A DNA stretch of 64,000 nt from an uncultured Bacteroidaceae bacterium. GTDB taxonomy: Bacteria; Bacteroidota; Bacteroidia; Bacteroidales; Bacteroidaceae. The stretch spans positions 1 to 64,000 of the forward strand of contig CAKRYD010000001.1 in NCBI GenBank assembly GCA_934426255.1, written 5' to 3'. The translations under genes and the position numbers were made by a program. Below are positions 16,510 to 25,113 of the stretch, piece by piece. The notes under the pieces were generated by a model, which did no database searches, was not told the DNA's origin, and saw only the letters and a program-made list of their open reading frames with translations. Position 1 is the first letter of the stretch, and every line of letters starts with the position of its first letter.

Positions 16510-16715
16510 ACATCTGCCGATATGCCACGAAGTTCTTGCGAGGTGTCCCGGCAGCTCTTGCGATGTGGCTTATCTGAGCTGCAAAACGGCCGGATTTGAT
16601 GGTGTGCTTCGGCCGAGATACATGCGTGCTTCGGCCGAGATACACATGCACTCCGGCCGAGATACGTGCGTGTTCCGGCCGAGATACACATGCGCTCCGG
16701 CCGAAGCACGTGGGA
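16510..16715. repeat. Array D: 22-bp tandem repeats with CGGCCG palindrome
   Basis: Five units carry CGGCCG centred at 16612.5, 16634.5, 16656.5, 16678.5 and 16700.5, an exact 22-bp period, with the consensus TTCGGCCGAGATACATGCGT. A sixth CGGCCG lies at 16587-16592 (23 bp before). Leftwards, units with CTTGCG at 16535 and 16557 and GCTGCA at 16579 keep the same 22-bp phase while losing the palindrome. Confidence 0.85.
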
Positions 16716-16758
16716 AATATGGCTCAAACGGGGTGCAAATATGGCTGACGGCAGCAAA

Positions 16759-16804
16759 AAAGGCAGGAGAAGAGTGCCGATGATGCGGCTCTTCTCCTGC
16801 CTTT
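16759..16804 (-). terminator. Terminator of the OmpA gene
   Basis: 16-nt arms (16759-16774 and 16789-16804) pair perfectly; on the minus strand the hairpin is followed by a T-tract. It lies 24 bp past the stop at 16829. Confidence 0.85.
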
Positions 16805-16828
16805 ATGATAAGGGGTGGGATGTTTGTT

Positions 16829-17989
16829 CTACTGGATGATGGTTGAAATGCTTACACGGTTCCAGTCGGGTTCGCTGAACATGTGGCCTACACCTTGTCC
16901 GTCGGCTTCGATGCGCTCTGCGGCAATCTTGTAGCGGCTCACGAGCAACTGCCTGACGGCTTCGGCACGGGCACGGGCCAGACGTGCATTGACTTCGGCA
17001 CTGCCCTCGGGTGAGGCATAGCCCTTGATAGCCACACGTGCCTCTGCATGGTTCTTGAGGAAGGTGGCAATGCGCTCAACATTGGGTAGCTGTGAACGCT
17101 CAACGTTGGCTTTGCCCTGTGCAAAGGTGACCACCGATTCCAGCTCTTTGGTGCTGACGGTTTCCCTGACTGTGGGCTTGCTGTTGCGGCAGTCGTTGAG
17201 CTGCTCCTGTATGGTGCGTATGGTTTTGTCTTTTGTGGCAATGCGCTCTGCCTGACGGGTGATTTCCTGACGCAGGTCGTTGATTTTGGCATTGAGGGCG
17301 TCTATTTCCGACTGGTTGCGCAGGCGTGCCAATTTGAAGCCATGTGTGCCGTTGCTGTTACGGAATTTGTAGGTGATGCCTGCAGTCAGCTCAAGGGCAG
17401 CATGGTTGATGTTGTATTCCACTCCGGCGCAATCGGTGGAGCCTCCGTGGTAGTGGCTGCCTTCAAGGTTCCATGTCACGGCCGGACGCACGTTGAATTG
17501 CCATGCCCGGTCCTTGCCGAAGTTGAAGTTGATGTCGAGGCCTGCTTTCGACACTGCATAATTGTAGTCGTCGGCATGTGCCACATACTGGTGGCCCCAC
17601 CCGAGGCCATAGACTGCCACCCACTCGATGGGGCGTGCCGAACCCTTGTAGCCTCCGAAGAGGTTGCTGAGGTTGAGCATGTTCAAAAGGCTGAGGTTGA
17701 GGCCGTCGACAGCCGTACAGCTGTGCATGCCGTATAGATGGTCGCCGGCCATAAGTGCCTTGCCTTCAAGGCCGAGCCCGTAGATGGGGGTGATTTGTTT
17801 GGCTAATGTGAGGTTGACGAGCGGACGCATGCTGCCCACGAAGGCATGGCCTTTCAGGGGAGTATAGACACCTCCCGAGAGACCCAGCGACCAGTTGTCA
17901 CCCAGTTTGCTGCCTTCAACAGTTTCGCGTGCAGCACCGCTGACGCTCACGGCTGCACATAGGAGGAAACCAATCAGATGTTTTTTCAT
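16829..17989 (-). CDS. OmpA-family outer-membrane protein
   Basis: A 386-residue protein. The start is taken at 17989 (MKKHLIGFLL), an ATG; a TTG two codons upstream is the alternative. A signal peptide (about 1-20) precedes an N-terminal beta-barrel-like region (about 25-215) with alternating hydrophobic strands, a coiled-coil stretch (about 220-265, with RNQSEIDALNAKINDLRQEI), and a C-terminal OmpA peptidoglycan-binding domain (about 275-386) showing VAIKGYASPEGSAEVNARLA and RARAEAVRQLL. It anchors the outer membrane to peptidoglycan, and resembles the abundant OmpA-type porins of Bacteroidales. It is followed by a strong terminator. Confidence 0.88.
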   Translation of the reverse strand: MKKHLIGFLLCAAVSVSGAARETVEGSKLGDNWSLGLSGGVYTPLKGHAFVGSMRPLVNLTLAKQITPIYGLGLEGKALMAGDHLYGMHSCTAVDGLNLSLLNMLNLSNLFGGYKGSARPIEWVAVYGLGWGHQYVAHADDYNYAVSKAGLDINFNFGKDRAWQFNVRPAVTWNLEGSHYHGGSTDCAGVEYNINHAALELTAGITYKFRNSNGTHGFKLARLRNQSEIDALNAKINDLRQEITRQAERIATKDKTIRTIQEQLNDCRNSKPTVRETVSTKELESVVTFAQGKANVERSQLPNVERIATFLKNHAEARVAIKGYASPEGSAEVNARLARARAEAVRQLLVSRYKIAAERIEADGQGVGHMFSEPDWNRVSISTIIQ

Positions 17990-18166
17990 ATTCAATAGGT
18001 TGTTATTTGTTTGTTACCCTTACGGATGCTTAGATGATGCAAAGGAACATCTTTTTTTCGGGATGGCACAGCTTCGGATGCAAAAACATGGATGTCGATT
18101 CCCGAAAACGAAAAAAACGGCACCACTGTGCCGCCAATCAATTCTATTATCAGTAATAAAACTATG

Positions 18167-18238
18167 TATTCTCACCGGGAATCGAACCCGGATTGACGGT
18201 TTAGGAAACCGTAGTTCTATCCATTGAACTATGAGAAC
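18167..18238 (-). tRNA. tRNA-Arg (anticodon CCT)
   Basis: Minus-strand cloverleaf: acceptor GTTCTCA with TGAGAAT, D arm GTTC...GAAC, anticodon stem ACGGT/ACCGT with loop TTCCTAA (anticodon CCT, reading AGG), and T arm CCGGG-TTCGATT-CCCGG. The discriminator is A; CCA is not encoded. Confidence 0.93.
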
Positions 18239-18256
18239 CCTATGATGAACTCTATG

Positions 18257-18264
18257 CAAAGATA
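18257..18264 (-). promoter_or_regulatory. -7 box (TATCTTTG) for tRNA-Arg
   Basis: TAnnTTTG match 18 bp upstream of the tRNA 5' end on the minus strand. Confidence 0.55.
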
Positions 18265-18309
18265 GTTCTTTATTTCCAAATGGGCATGTTGCGGGCTTAA
18301 AAAACGCTG

Positions 18310-18861
18310 TCAGAGGCCTGAAATGAGCAGGTAGCGCAGGTCGTTCTGCTCATACCATTGCCTCACAATCGTATTCATCTCCCGTCCCAACCGGTGTGAG
18401 TCGCAGCCCAGAACCGAGTCGAGCAAGGCCCAGAAGCGGGGGCCGTGGTTCATCTCCCGGCTATGGCACAGCTCGTGACACATGGTGTAGTCAACATGAC
18501 ATGCGTTCATCAGCAGCAGGTAAAGCGACAGGTTCAGATTGCCGCGCCCTGAATAGCTGCCCCAGCGGGTTTTGACATCGTGAATGGCCATGCGGTTGAA
18601 TGTCAGTCCAGTACGGGCAGACCACTGATTGAGCCGCGGCGTAAACAGCAGCCGGGCCTGGCTACGGAGCACTTCGCGGATGACTCTTCGCATGCGTTTT
18701 TGAAACAGGGCATCGGCCGAAAGCTGCCCTTCGGGGCAATAGAGTGTGGTGTGACCCACACGCTGACTCAGGTGAAAAGAGGTCTGGCTGGTGCTCTCCA
18801 GATGCAGCGAAAACAGGTCGGTGGAGATGCAAAAATCCATGTCTATGGGCTTGAACTCCAT
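18310..18861 (-). CDS. YgjP/DUF45-type zinc metallopeptidase
   Basis: A 183-residue member of the WLM/DUF45 family (YgjP-like). It has the zinc motif CHELCHSREMNHG: His129, Glu130, His133 and a third ligand candidate His139. Upstream, VKTRWGSYSGRGNLNLS is the other family signature (RWGS). No signal peptide is seen, so it is cytoplasmic. Function is not well established for the family; proteolysis is inferred from the HExxH motif. It follows gldN by 33 bp and may ride on the T9SS transcript. Confidence 0.85.
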   Translation of the reverse strand: MEFKPIDMDFCISTDLFSLHLESTSQTSFHLSQRVGHTTLYCPEGQLSADALFQKRMRRVIREVLRSQARLLFTPRLNQWSARTGLTFNRMAIHDVKTRWGSYSGRGNLNLSLYLLLMNACHVDYTMCHELCHSREMNHGPRFWALLDSVLGCDSHRLGREMNTIVRQWYEQNDLRYLLISGL

Positions 18862-18894
18862 AGGGCAAAGAGACTTGTCGTGGGATGCGGGGCC

Positions 18895-19935
18895 TTAGTG
18901 ACGTGCCCTGCGCACACTGATGCGCGGACGCGACGACGAGGATTTGCCGTTCGACTTCTGACGCTTGAGCTGGCTGCGCGAGCTGGTTGACTGCTCCTTG
19001 TCCTTGTCGGTCTTGGCCTTAGCCTTTACAGCCTTGGTGTCTGTGGCTGCAATGGTGGAGTCTTTGGCGAAAGCTGTGGAATCGAGCCCCCACACATGCT
19101 TCTCAAGTGTGGCAAGCTCCTGTTCGATGCGCTTCTGCTCTCCCTTCATCAGAGAATCAGAGCTGACAAGCACACGACCCTGCAGGTTGTTGGTCTTGTA
19201 TATCTGACCTTCGTATTTGGCAGTCGAAAAATAGTCGTCGGCCGATATCATGGCGGCATTGTTGTAGTTGCTGGCCATGAGTTCGAGCTTGGCAAGGAAA
19301 GGCGCAATGTCTTCATACTTCAGCCAGAACATGGGATATTTGGCCGGAGCTCCACCAAACTCGTCGCCTTCTTCGCGCACAGGACACAGGGCTGTGACCT
19401 GCGTATGAAACGAAGCCGTGTGCTGGTCGTAGTAGGTGCTTTCCTTTATATAATAGGACTTGACTGCAGCCGAAGGAATGTCGCTGTCTTCGATGCGAAA
19501 CTGCTCACCCTTTGACTCGAAACGGATGTGGTGACGCTCCAGGATGTCTTTGGGCTTGACCACGTTGGACTCCTTGAAACTCTCGTTGCCATCAATGGTG
19601 TAGTCGTAGGCTTTGACCTGCCGGCGCATCACGAGCTTGAAGAGAAACGTAAAGAGGTTCATGCGGTCTCCATCGGGTTCCTGGGGATAGTAGAGCACAG
19701 CATTCTTGTCTTTGTCAAGGTTGATGGACTTGTATAGGTCGCGTCGCCAGGCCACATCTTCCGGCATCGAAGGTGCAACGGGATATTCCAGTTGGGCACG
19801 CTCAGACACACCGACGGCTTTTTGCTGTACTTGTTGCTGTGCCTTCTTCTGGGCTTCGCGCACACGGGCCGGCGGCTGTGCTATGGCAGGTGCCACAACA
19901 TATATGATTAGGAATGCAAGGAATAAACGTTTCAT
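18895..19935 (-). CDS. gldN: Type IX secretion/gliding protein GldN (PorN)
   Basis: A 346-residue periplasmic component of the T9SS, which forms with GldK the ring beneath the outer membrane. The signal peptide ends IAQPPARV, so the mature protein would start with Gln. The family segment (about 60-250) with RDLYKSINLDKDKNAVLYYP and MNLFTFLFKLVMRRQVKAYDY is typical of GldN/PorN. The C-terminal 80 residues are low-complexity, Lys/Ser/Arg-rich (TDKDKEQSTSSRSQLKRQ) and probably disordered. It is last in the porP-gldK-gldL-gldM-gldN operon, 21 bp after gldM. Confidence 0.93.
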   Translation of the reverse strand: MKRLFLAFLIIYVVAPAIAQPPARVREAQKKAQQQVQQKAVGVSERAQLEYPVAPSMPEDVAWRRDLYKSINLDKDKNAVLYYPQEPDGDRMNLFTFLFKLVMRRQVKAYDYTIDGNESFKESNVVKPKDILERHHIRFESKGEQFRIEDSDIPSAAVKSYYIKESTYYDQHTASFHTQVTALCPVREEGDEFGGAPAKYPMFWLKYEDIAPFLAKLELMASNYNNAAMISADDYFSTAKYEGQIYKTNNLQGRVLVSSDSLMKGEQKRIEQELATLEKHVWGLDSTAFAKDSTIAATDTKAVKAKAKTDKDKEQSTSSRSQLKRQKSNGKSSSSRPRISVRRARH

Positions 19936-19956
19936 CTGTATATGTGTTTCTTCTGG

Positions 19957-21525
19957 TTAGTTGACAATGACTTCAAGAGCCTGAGGCAATGTGCGTGTAG
20001 TGCCGTCGGGGCCTTCGGCACGCACCCTTGAAATGTAGAACCGCTTGCCGCGGCTCAGACGGTGGAATATGGATTTCTGACGTTCGGTAAACTTGTCACT
20101 CTGGGATATTTCAGTGATGGCATTGCCCATGTTGTCATAAAAGACAGTTTCGAAGCCCACTACACGGAACGGAATGTCGAGCAATCCGTCATCGATGGCT
20201 GCACCGATGCCGTCGACAGAGAGCAGGGTGGACTTTGAAAATCCGCGTCCTCCGACATAGTGCACCGTATTGCCCTGGGCATCGTTGTAGGCAATATAGG
20301 CCGTGGGGTCGGGCAGACGACGCACACGGAACTTAAACTCTCCCATCTTCTGCATGCCGCCTCCGGCCTTCGAACTGATGGTGATGACGGCATCTTCGCC
20401 TGCCTTTGCAGGGTGGGCTATATACTTGCCGGGACCTGTGGGGGTAAGGCTTCCGCCACTCATAACAGCCACAATGTCACTTGCAGGGATGCCGGGTACT
20501 GACACGCTCATCGGGTTATTGTAGCCTGCATAGAGTACATTCATGAGGTCGGCAGATACGGTAGCCGAGGGTGCAACCACAGTGTATTTCTGTGAGAAAT
20601 TGCGGCGGAGCACCTCACCGGAACGGTCGGTCATCTCGATGTGGCCGCTGAAGGTGAAGTCGCCTGTGCTGCCACAGGTGAACTCATACAGCCCGTTGCG
20701 CAGGTTGACGTTGCGGTTGCCGATGTATATCCTGGGCTGCTGCGTGGTGTCGACAGCGGCCATGATGATGCGGGCACTGAACTTGTTGCCCTGCACTATG
20801 GTTTGGGCGTTGGGTATTACATAGGCATTCAGTGAATTGACCCTTACGTCCTTTACGTCAATATTGTTGATGAGGGCATGCAGCACTTCGCCTTCGGCAT
20901 AGCGCACATCGCTCTGCAGCTTTGTCAATAGGGTGGTGGCGGCAGCCACAGGCATGCTTTCAAACATGGCCTCCTGCCAGTTGCGGCCCATCAGTGCCTC
21001 TTTCTTGGGCACGTCGGTCGAAAGATTGCTGGCTATGATGTCCTGACGCTCTTTGTCACTTACGAATTGAAGGATGCGCTTGCGATAGCTTACGATGGCA
21101 TCATAGAGGTGCTTTCCGCGTCCTCCTGTCAACATGACGCGCGTGGCAGCCTCAAGGTCTTCCTTGTTGCGTATGTTGTGTACGTCGCCCTTTTCTCCGT
21201 CAGCTTCGCGCACAATCTCGTGCTTCAGCACATCGGCCAGGTTGAACAGCGAATCCGACATTTGCTTGACATAGACGGCCTTGTCAAACCATGCCTTCAC
21301 CTTTTCGGGGTTTTGCTTCATCTGCTCATCGAACTCGCTGTAGATGTTGGCGTTCTCCTTCGATGAATTTGACGTGGTTCGGTTGAGGCTCTCTTCGACA
21401 ATGGAGAAGCCGTTGAGTACATCCGTGGAGACATTAAGAGCCAGCATGGCCATCAGTACCACGTACATCAGATTGATCATCTTCTGACGTGGCGAGATGG
21501 GTTTCTTCTTGATTCCTCCTGCCAT
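19957..21525 (-). CDS. gldM: Type IX secretion motor protein GldM (PorM)
   Basis: A 522-residue inner-membrane protein that with GldL forms the proton-driven motor of the T9SS. The start MAGGIKKKPISPRQKMINLM (21525) is the conserved family start, so the ten upstream in-frame residues are excluded. A single membrane helix (about residues 20-40) precedes a long periplasmic part of several domains: an N-terminal helical GldM domain (to about 220) and Ig-like domains, ending near residue 520 with RTLPQALEVIVN. It is separated from gldL by one base, implying coupled translation. Confidence 0.95.
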   Translation of the reverse strand: MAGGIKKKPISPRQKMINLMYVVLMAMLALNVSTDVLNGFSIVEESLNRTTSNSSKENANIYSEFDEQMKQNPEKVKAWFDKAVYVKQMSDSLFNLADVLKHEIVREADGEKGDVHNIRNKEDLEAATRVMLTGGRGKHLYDAIVSYRKRILQFVSDKERQDIIASNLSTDVPKKEALMGRNWQEAMFESMPVAAATTLLTKLQSDVRYAEGEVLHALINNIDVKDVRVNSLNAYVIPNAQTIVQGNKFSARIIMAAVDTTQQPRIYIGNRNVNLRNGLYEFTCGSTGDFTFSGHIEMTDRSGEVLRRNFSQKYTVVAPSATVSADLMNVLYAGYNNPMSVSVPGIPASDIVAVMSGGSLTPTGPGKYIAHPAKAGEDAVITISSKAGGGMQKMGEFKFRVRRLPDPTAYIAYNDAQGNTVHYVGGRGFSKSTLLSVDGIGAAIDDGLLDIPFRVVGFETVFYDNMGNAITEISQSDKFTERQKSIFHRLSRGKRFYISRVRAEGPDGTTRTLPQALEVIVN

Positions 21526-21526
21526 C

Positions 21527-22399
21527 TTAGTGTACGTTGGTGTTGGCAGCAGCATTCTTCATGTTGACTGTCAGAGCCTTTATCATGCGGGCATAGATGC
21601 CGTTGAGCTCTTCTATCTGGGCTGCCATGCGGCGTGTCTGCTCATTGATGTTGTCGATTGACCCTACTTGCTGGCTGATGCTCTTGAGCTGCAGCTCGTA
21701 GATGGTGTTGATGCCCGTCAAAGTACGGTTCAGGTTGGTCATTTCCTCGCTGTCTGTGGTCAGACGTGAGCATTGCTTTTCTACGCGGTCAAGGGTCTCG
21801 GTGAGCAGTTTCAGCTTTTCTACGTATTCTTTCGAGGCTTCTTCCAGCTCGGGAGTTGCCGTTGCCTGAGCCTGTTGCAGCAGGCTTTCACCGGCAATCT
21901 GTACTACTCCCGACAGGCTGCCCTGCGGTTGGGTGGTGGCAACTCCTGCAGATTGTGGATGGCTTTCCTGCTCTGCTTCGCCCTGGATGGGCTGCTCTGC
22001 CGGTTGGGACCCATTGGCACCGATGCCTCCACCGATAATGATTGTACCTCCGGCATTGCCGCTACCGCCTTGCACGGATGCCGCAGGCTGGGAACCGGCC
22101 GGTGTAGTCATCTTTGCGGATATCTCTTCGTCTGTGGGGTAGTCATCGGACAGTTCGCGTCCAATCTCGCTCTTGTCGAACGGACGGTCGAAGGCCGAAA
22201 GGAAAAACACTACTACTTCTGTGCCCATGCCGATAAACAGCATGAGGTTGGCTCCCGGAAGGTGCGTCAGCTTAAACAGGGTACCGAGGATAACGATGGA
22301 TGCACCCCAGCTGTAGGCATAATTCAGGAATGTCTGTCCGGGCACGCTGTCCATCCAGTGCTGCATGCGGACCACGAAGTTTATTCTTGCAGGTTTCAT
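21527..22399 (-). CDS. gldL: Type IX secretion motor protein GldL (PorL)
   Basis: A 290-residue inner-membrane protein, the stator-like partner of GldM that converts proton flow to rotation or torque. Two membrane helices (about 28-47 and 52-72) carry the conserved segment GTLFKLTHLPGANLMLFIGM with a membrane glutamate in MGTEVVVFFLSAFDRP. A variable linker (about 90-165, Gly/Gln/Ser-rich) leads to a coiled-coil C-terminus with LLTETLDRVEKQCSRL. The order and spacing (27 bp after gldK, 1 bp before gldM) match other Bacteroidetes T9SS operons. Confidence 0.95.
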   Translation of the reverse strand: MKPARINFVVRMQHWMDSVPGQTFLNYAYSWGASIVILGTLFKLTHLPGANLMLFIGMGTEVVVFFLSAFDRPFDKSEIGRELSDDYPTDEEISAKMTTPAGSQPAASVQGGSGNAGGTIIIGGGIGANGSQPAEQPIQGEAEQESHPQSAGVATTQPQGSLSGVVQIAGESLLQQAQATATPELEEASKEYVEKLKLLTETLDRVEKQCSRLTTDSEEMTNLNRTLTGINTIYELQLKSISQQVGSIDNINEQTRRMAAQIEELNGIYARMIKALTVNMKNAAANTNVH

Positions 22400-22426
22400 A
22401 ATGTAGTCAAGTTATATAAGGTGTGG

Positions 22427-23860
22427 TTATCTCTTTTTGCTGTTGTCGGAAGCCATGGAACGCACACAGCGGAATCCTATGTAGCAACGCGGCTGGTTCT
22501 GGTATTCGTAGGTGCGCCAGGCAGAACGGATCATGGACTCAGGGTCTTTCCAGCTGCCGCCCCTCACTGTCTTTTTCTTCAGGGCATAGGGGTCTTCCTT
22601 GGCGGCCTTGTAGGTTAGCTCGGGGTTCAGGTCGCTCATGCTTTGCACGCCTGCCAGGGTGTAGATGGTGCTTGTCCACTCTGCCACATTGCCTGCCATA
22701 TCATAGAGGCCGTTTGAATTGGCTCCGTAGATGCCGACACGTGAAGTAATCAGGTTGCCGTCTTCCGTATAGTTGCCTCTGTCGGGCTTGAAATTGGCGT
22801 AATAACAGCCTTTTTCGTTCTTCATGGATGGCTCGGTCCAGGGGAAGGGGTTGCCTTCCTTGCCTCGCGCTGCATATTCCCATTCAAGTTCGGTGGGTAG
22901 GCGGTAGCGTTGCAGTTGCCGGGCTTCGCCGCGTAAGCCTCGCAAAAGATAGTCGGTGCGCCATGCGCAGAAGGCAGTTGCCTGTTCCCAGCTTACACCT
23001 ACGACGGGATAGTCGTTGTAGTCTGCGCTGCTGAAGTACAGACGCATATACTTCTCGTTATTGGCATTGGGAAAATCGTTGACCCAACAGGTGGTGTCGG
23101 GATAGATATTGACGATATATGTATTGAGAAAGTCATAGTAGCTTGACAACGGGCGTGTGATGGTCTGGCGTACGATTTTGCCATCTTCGTCAATGTAGGC
23201 CGTGTCTTTTGAAATCATTACCACTTCATTGGCATCTACTTCCTTGTCTGTATTGAGGTTGCGCTCTTCGGGGTTCAAGCGATATTTGCGCATGGCTGCC
23301 TTTGCATAGTCGTAAACCTCGTAGCGGTAGTTCATCTGCCTGTAGTCGAGCATGCGCTCTCCCGTTACGGGATTGGTGTAATACAAGCTGTTGATGGCTG
23401 CTTCTTCGCTTTCTGTCAAGTTCTTCCATGGAATGGGGCGTGACCAGTCAAGGTAGGGCTTTGCCAAGGGATTTCCTTCTTTGTCTTCCTCAATCTTGAA
23501 GGCTTCGTTGCCACCATAGTTGGGATCGGCCAGGCGTTCGCGTAAGATGGAGTCGCGTACCCAGAAGACGAATTGGCGATACATGGAGTTGGTCACTTCC
23601 TTTTGATCCATCCAAAAGCCATCGACTGAGATTTCTTTTGATGGGATGTCTGCACCCCAAAGCGTGTCGTTCTTGTCAAGACCGGCCTTAAGAAAGCCAC
23701 GCTCCACCTTGACCATGCCATAAGGTGTGGGTTCGTCGAAGGGCTTACCGGAGACACCGACAACTTCTCCACCCGATGACATCGAGCGACCTCCGCTGAA
23801 GCAGGACGCAAGCACAATCGTGCTGAGCATCATTACTACCAGTATCTTTTCAATCTTCAT
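22427..23860 (-). CDS. gldK: Type IX secretion lipoprotein GldK (PorK)
   Basis: A 477-residue lipoprotein that forms with GldN the outer-membrane-associated ring of the T9SS. The start at 23860 (MKIEKILVVMM) is preferred, as it leads directly into the type II signal peptide ending LASC; 10 residues are thereby removed. The bulk is a formylglycine-generating-enzyme/sulfatase-modifying fold, with ISVDGFWMDQKEVTNSMYRQ, YPVVGVSWEQATAFCAWR, RLPTELEWEYAARG and the C-terminal SAWRTYEYQNQPRCYIGFR. Catalytic cysteines of true sulfatase modifiers are not expected to matter here. It lies downstream of porP and upstream of gldL. Confidence 0.95.
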   Translation of the reverse strand: MKIEKILVVMMLSTIVLASCFSGGRSMSSGGEVVGVSGKPFDEPTPYGMVKVERGFLKAGLDKNDTLWGADIPSKEISVDGFWMDQKEVTNSMYRQFVFWVRDSILRERLADPNYGGNEAFKIEEDKEGNPLAKPYLDWSRPIPWKNLTESEEAAINSLYYTNPVTGERMLDYRQMNYRYEVYDYAKAAMRKYRLNPEERNLNTDKEVDANEVVMISKDTAYIDEDGKIVRQTITRPLSSYYDFLNTYIVNIYPDTTCWVNDFPNANNEKYMRLYFSSADYNDYPVVGVSWEQATAFCAWRTDYLLRGLRGEARQLQRYRLPTELEWEYAARGKEGNPFPWTEPSMKNEKGCYYANFKPDRGNYTEDGNLITSRVGIYGANSNGLYDMAGNVAEWTSTIYTLAGVQSMSDLNPELTYKAAKEDPYALKKKTVRGGSWKDPESMIRSAWRTYEYQNQPRCYIGFRCVRSMASDNSKKR

Positions 23861-23895
23861 GTTATTTCCTTTTCTATGTATCTGTATCATTGTGT

Positions 23896-24837
23896 TTAAA
23901 GCAACCTTGTGCTTTTATGCAGGTTTTTCCCTTTTTTGTAGAGGTTGAGCTTCCATTCGTAGCTCAATACCACTTCGTGTGCCCCATGCTCTATGCCGAC
24001 TCCCGATGTGTATGCCTCGTAAGAGTAGCTCAGCACTACGCCGTGAAACTTTCCACCAACAAACAATGCCACTGAGTTGCTTGGGCTATAAGAGGCTCCG
24101 CAAAACAATTGTTTGCGCTCGTTGGTGTATTCCAGGCGCCCCGACACGTAGGCCTTCCAGTCTATGCCGTCGTACATTCCCAATAGTGTCGGGTGTATAC
24201 TAAAGAACGGATTTCGCAACTGAATATTGTATCCCGAAGTCAAATAATACGCGCGTTTCACGTTTATTTGATTGTTTTCGCCCATTGTTACCGTAGGTGC
24301 CGTCAGGTGTTGCGACGACAAACCTGCATACCAGTTCTTGTGTTGATAGTAAATGCCGGCACCGAAGTCCATCTTCGAGCCATTCACTTTGCCGGATCCG
24401 AAGGCAGGGTCGTTCGATTCCTCTAAATCAGCCTTGCTGCCGTCAAGGCCTTCGCTCAACAAGTCACCCTGAATGCCAAAGCCAAGCAAGCCTCCAAACA
24501 GTTTGAACCGGTAGGCATATTGCAGGGAAAAGCGTTTGTGCGACAACAAGCCGAGCTCATCGTTGAGGACAACGGCACCGATGCCATGACGCGGGTTCAG
24601 AAAGAACATGGGAAGATCAACACCGGCATACATCGTGGCCGGTGCATTGTCGTAGCCGCTCATCTGCGCACTGTAAGTGCCTATGATGCGCATATTGTCG
24701 GTTGTTCCCGCAGCAGCCGGATTGAACGACGGCTCCATCATCCAATAATGAGTGAACGAAGGGTCGTATTGTCCCTTCATCTGTACATGACAGACAAGAA
24801 ACAACAGAGCAGCTGATGCGAGTATCCTTTTTATCAT
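23896..24837 (-). CDS. porP: Type IX secretion membrane protein PorP/SprF family
   Basis: A 313-residue outer-membrane beta-barrel of the PorP/SprF family. The first ATG is at 24837 (MIKRILASAALLFLV). The signal peptide runs to about MKG-QYDPSF, giving a mature Gln; the segment QYDPSFTHYWMMEPSFNPAAAG is the PorP family start. Glycine- and aromatic-rich strands follow, and the C-terminus has VLSYEWKLNLYKKG, ending a barrel strand. It leads the T9SS core operon, 35 bp before gldK. A promoter is at 24928-24935, with a 9-bp hairpin between it and the start. Confidence 0.9.
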   Translation of the reverse strand: MIKRILASAALLFLVCHVQMKGQYDPSFTHYWMMEPSFNPAAAGTTDNMRIIGTYSAQMSGYDNAPATMYAGVDLPMFFLNPRHGIGAVVLNDELGLLSHKRFSLQYAYRFKLFGGLLGFGIQGDLLSEGLDGSKADLEESNDPAFGSGKVNGSKMDFGAGIYYQHKNWYAGLSSQHLTAPTVTMGENNQINVKRAYYLTSGYNIQLRNPFFSIHPTLLGMYDGIDWKAYVSGRLEYTNERKQLFCGASYSPSNSVALFVGGKFHGVVLSYSYEAYTSGVGIEHGAHEVVLSYEWKLNLYKKGKNLHKSTRLL

Positions 24838-24864
24838 TTGCAATGAATCCTAATATATAACTTG

Positions 24865-24892
24865 CCTTGCCCTTATTTATTGCAGGGCAAGG
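24865..24892 (-). promoter_or_regulatory. Leader hairpin before porP
   Basis: CCTTGCCCT (24865-24873) pairs perfectly with AGGGCAAGG (24884-24892), inside the predicted porP mRNA leader. It might influence translation of the T9SS operon; only the hairpin is seen. Confidence 0.4.
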
Positions 24893-24927
24893 TGTATGAT
24901 TCTTCCGCGTGATATGAAACGCTACTA

Positions 24928-24935
24928 CAAAATTA
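24928..24935 (-). promoter_or_regulatory. -7 box (TAATTTTG) for the T9SS operon
   Basis: TAnnTTTG match about 90 bp upstream of the porP ATG. Confidence 0.5.
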
Positions 24936-25050
24936 GTGAAAAGTTTTCCAAGAATGTGGCTGATGCTTGAAAAAGAGCTCCCAGGCCGGAATTTACACGG
25001 TATGGGTGACAATTCACAAGCCTTGAAGACGAATTTGCAAGGCATAAAAA

Positions 25051-25098
25051 AGCCGCTCCAAGCAGAAAAGGCAACATTCCTTTATGTTTGGAGCGGCT
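25051..25098 (-). terminator. Terminator of the C1-family aminopeptidase gene
   Basis: AGCCGCTCCAA (25051-25061) pairs with TTGGAGCGGCT (25088-25098), followed on the minus strand by a T-tract. It begins 15 bp past the stop at 25114. Confidence 0.85.
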
Positions 25099-25113
25099 GT
25101 TAGGCAACAAGCC

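Larger units (their letters stand above)
16429..16828. other. Gene-free region with promoter, 22-bp array and terminator
   Basis: 400 bp between the OmpA gene stop and the nucleosidase start. It holds the OmpA terminator (16759-16804), the 22-bp array (about 16510-16715) and the nucleosidase -7 box. Open frames here are repeat artefacts. Confidence 0.7.

Noticed and set aside
16510..16715. CRISPR array
   Set aside because: Units are 22 bp in total with no unique spacers and no cas genes in view; the same holds for the other three arrays.
16425..16783. Arg/Pro-rich open frames across array D
   Set aside because: Composition follows the repeat; the 22-bp period changes frame each unit; no start context.
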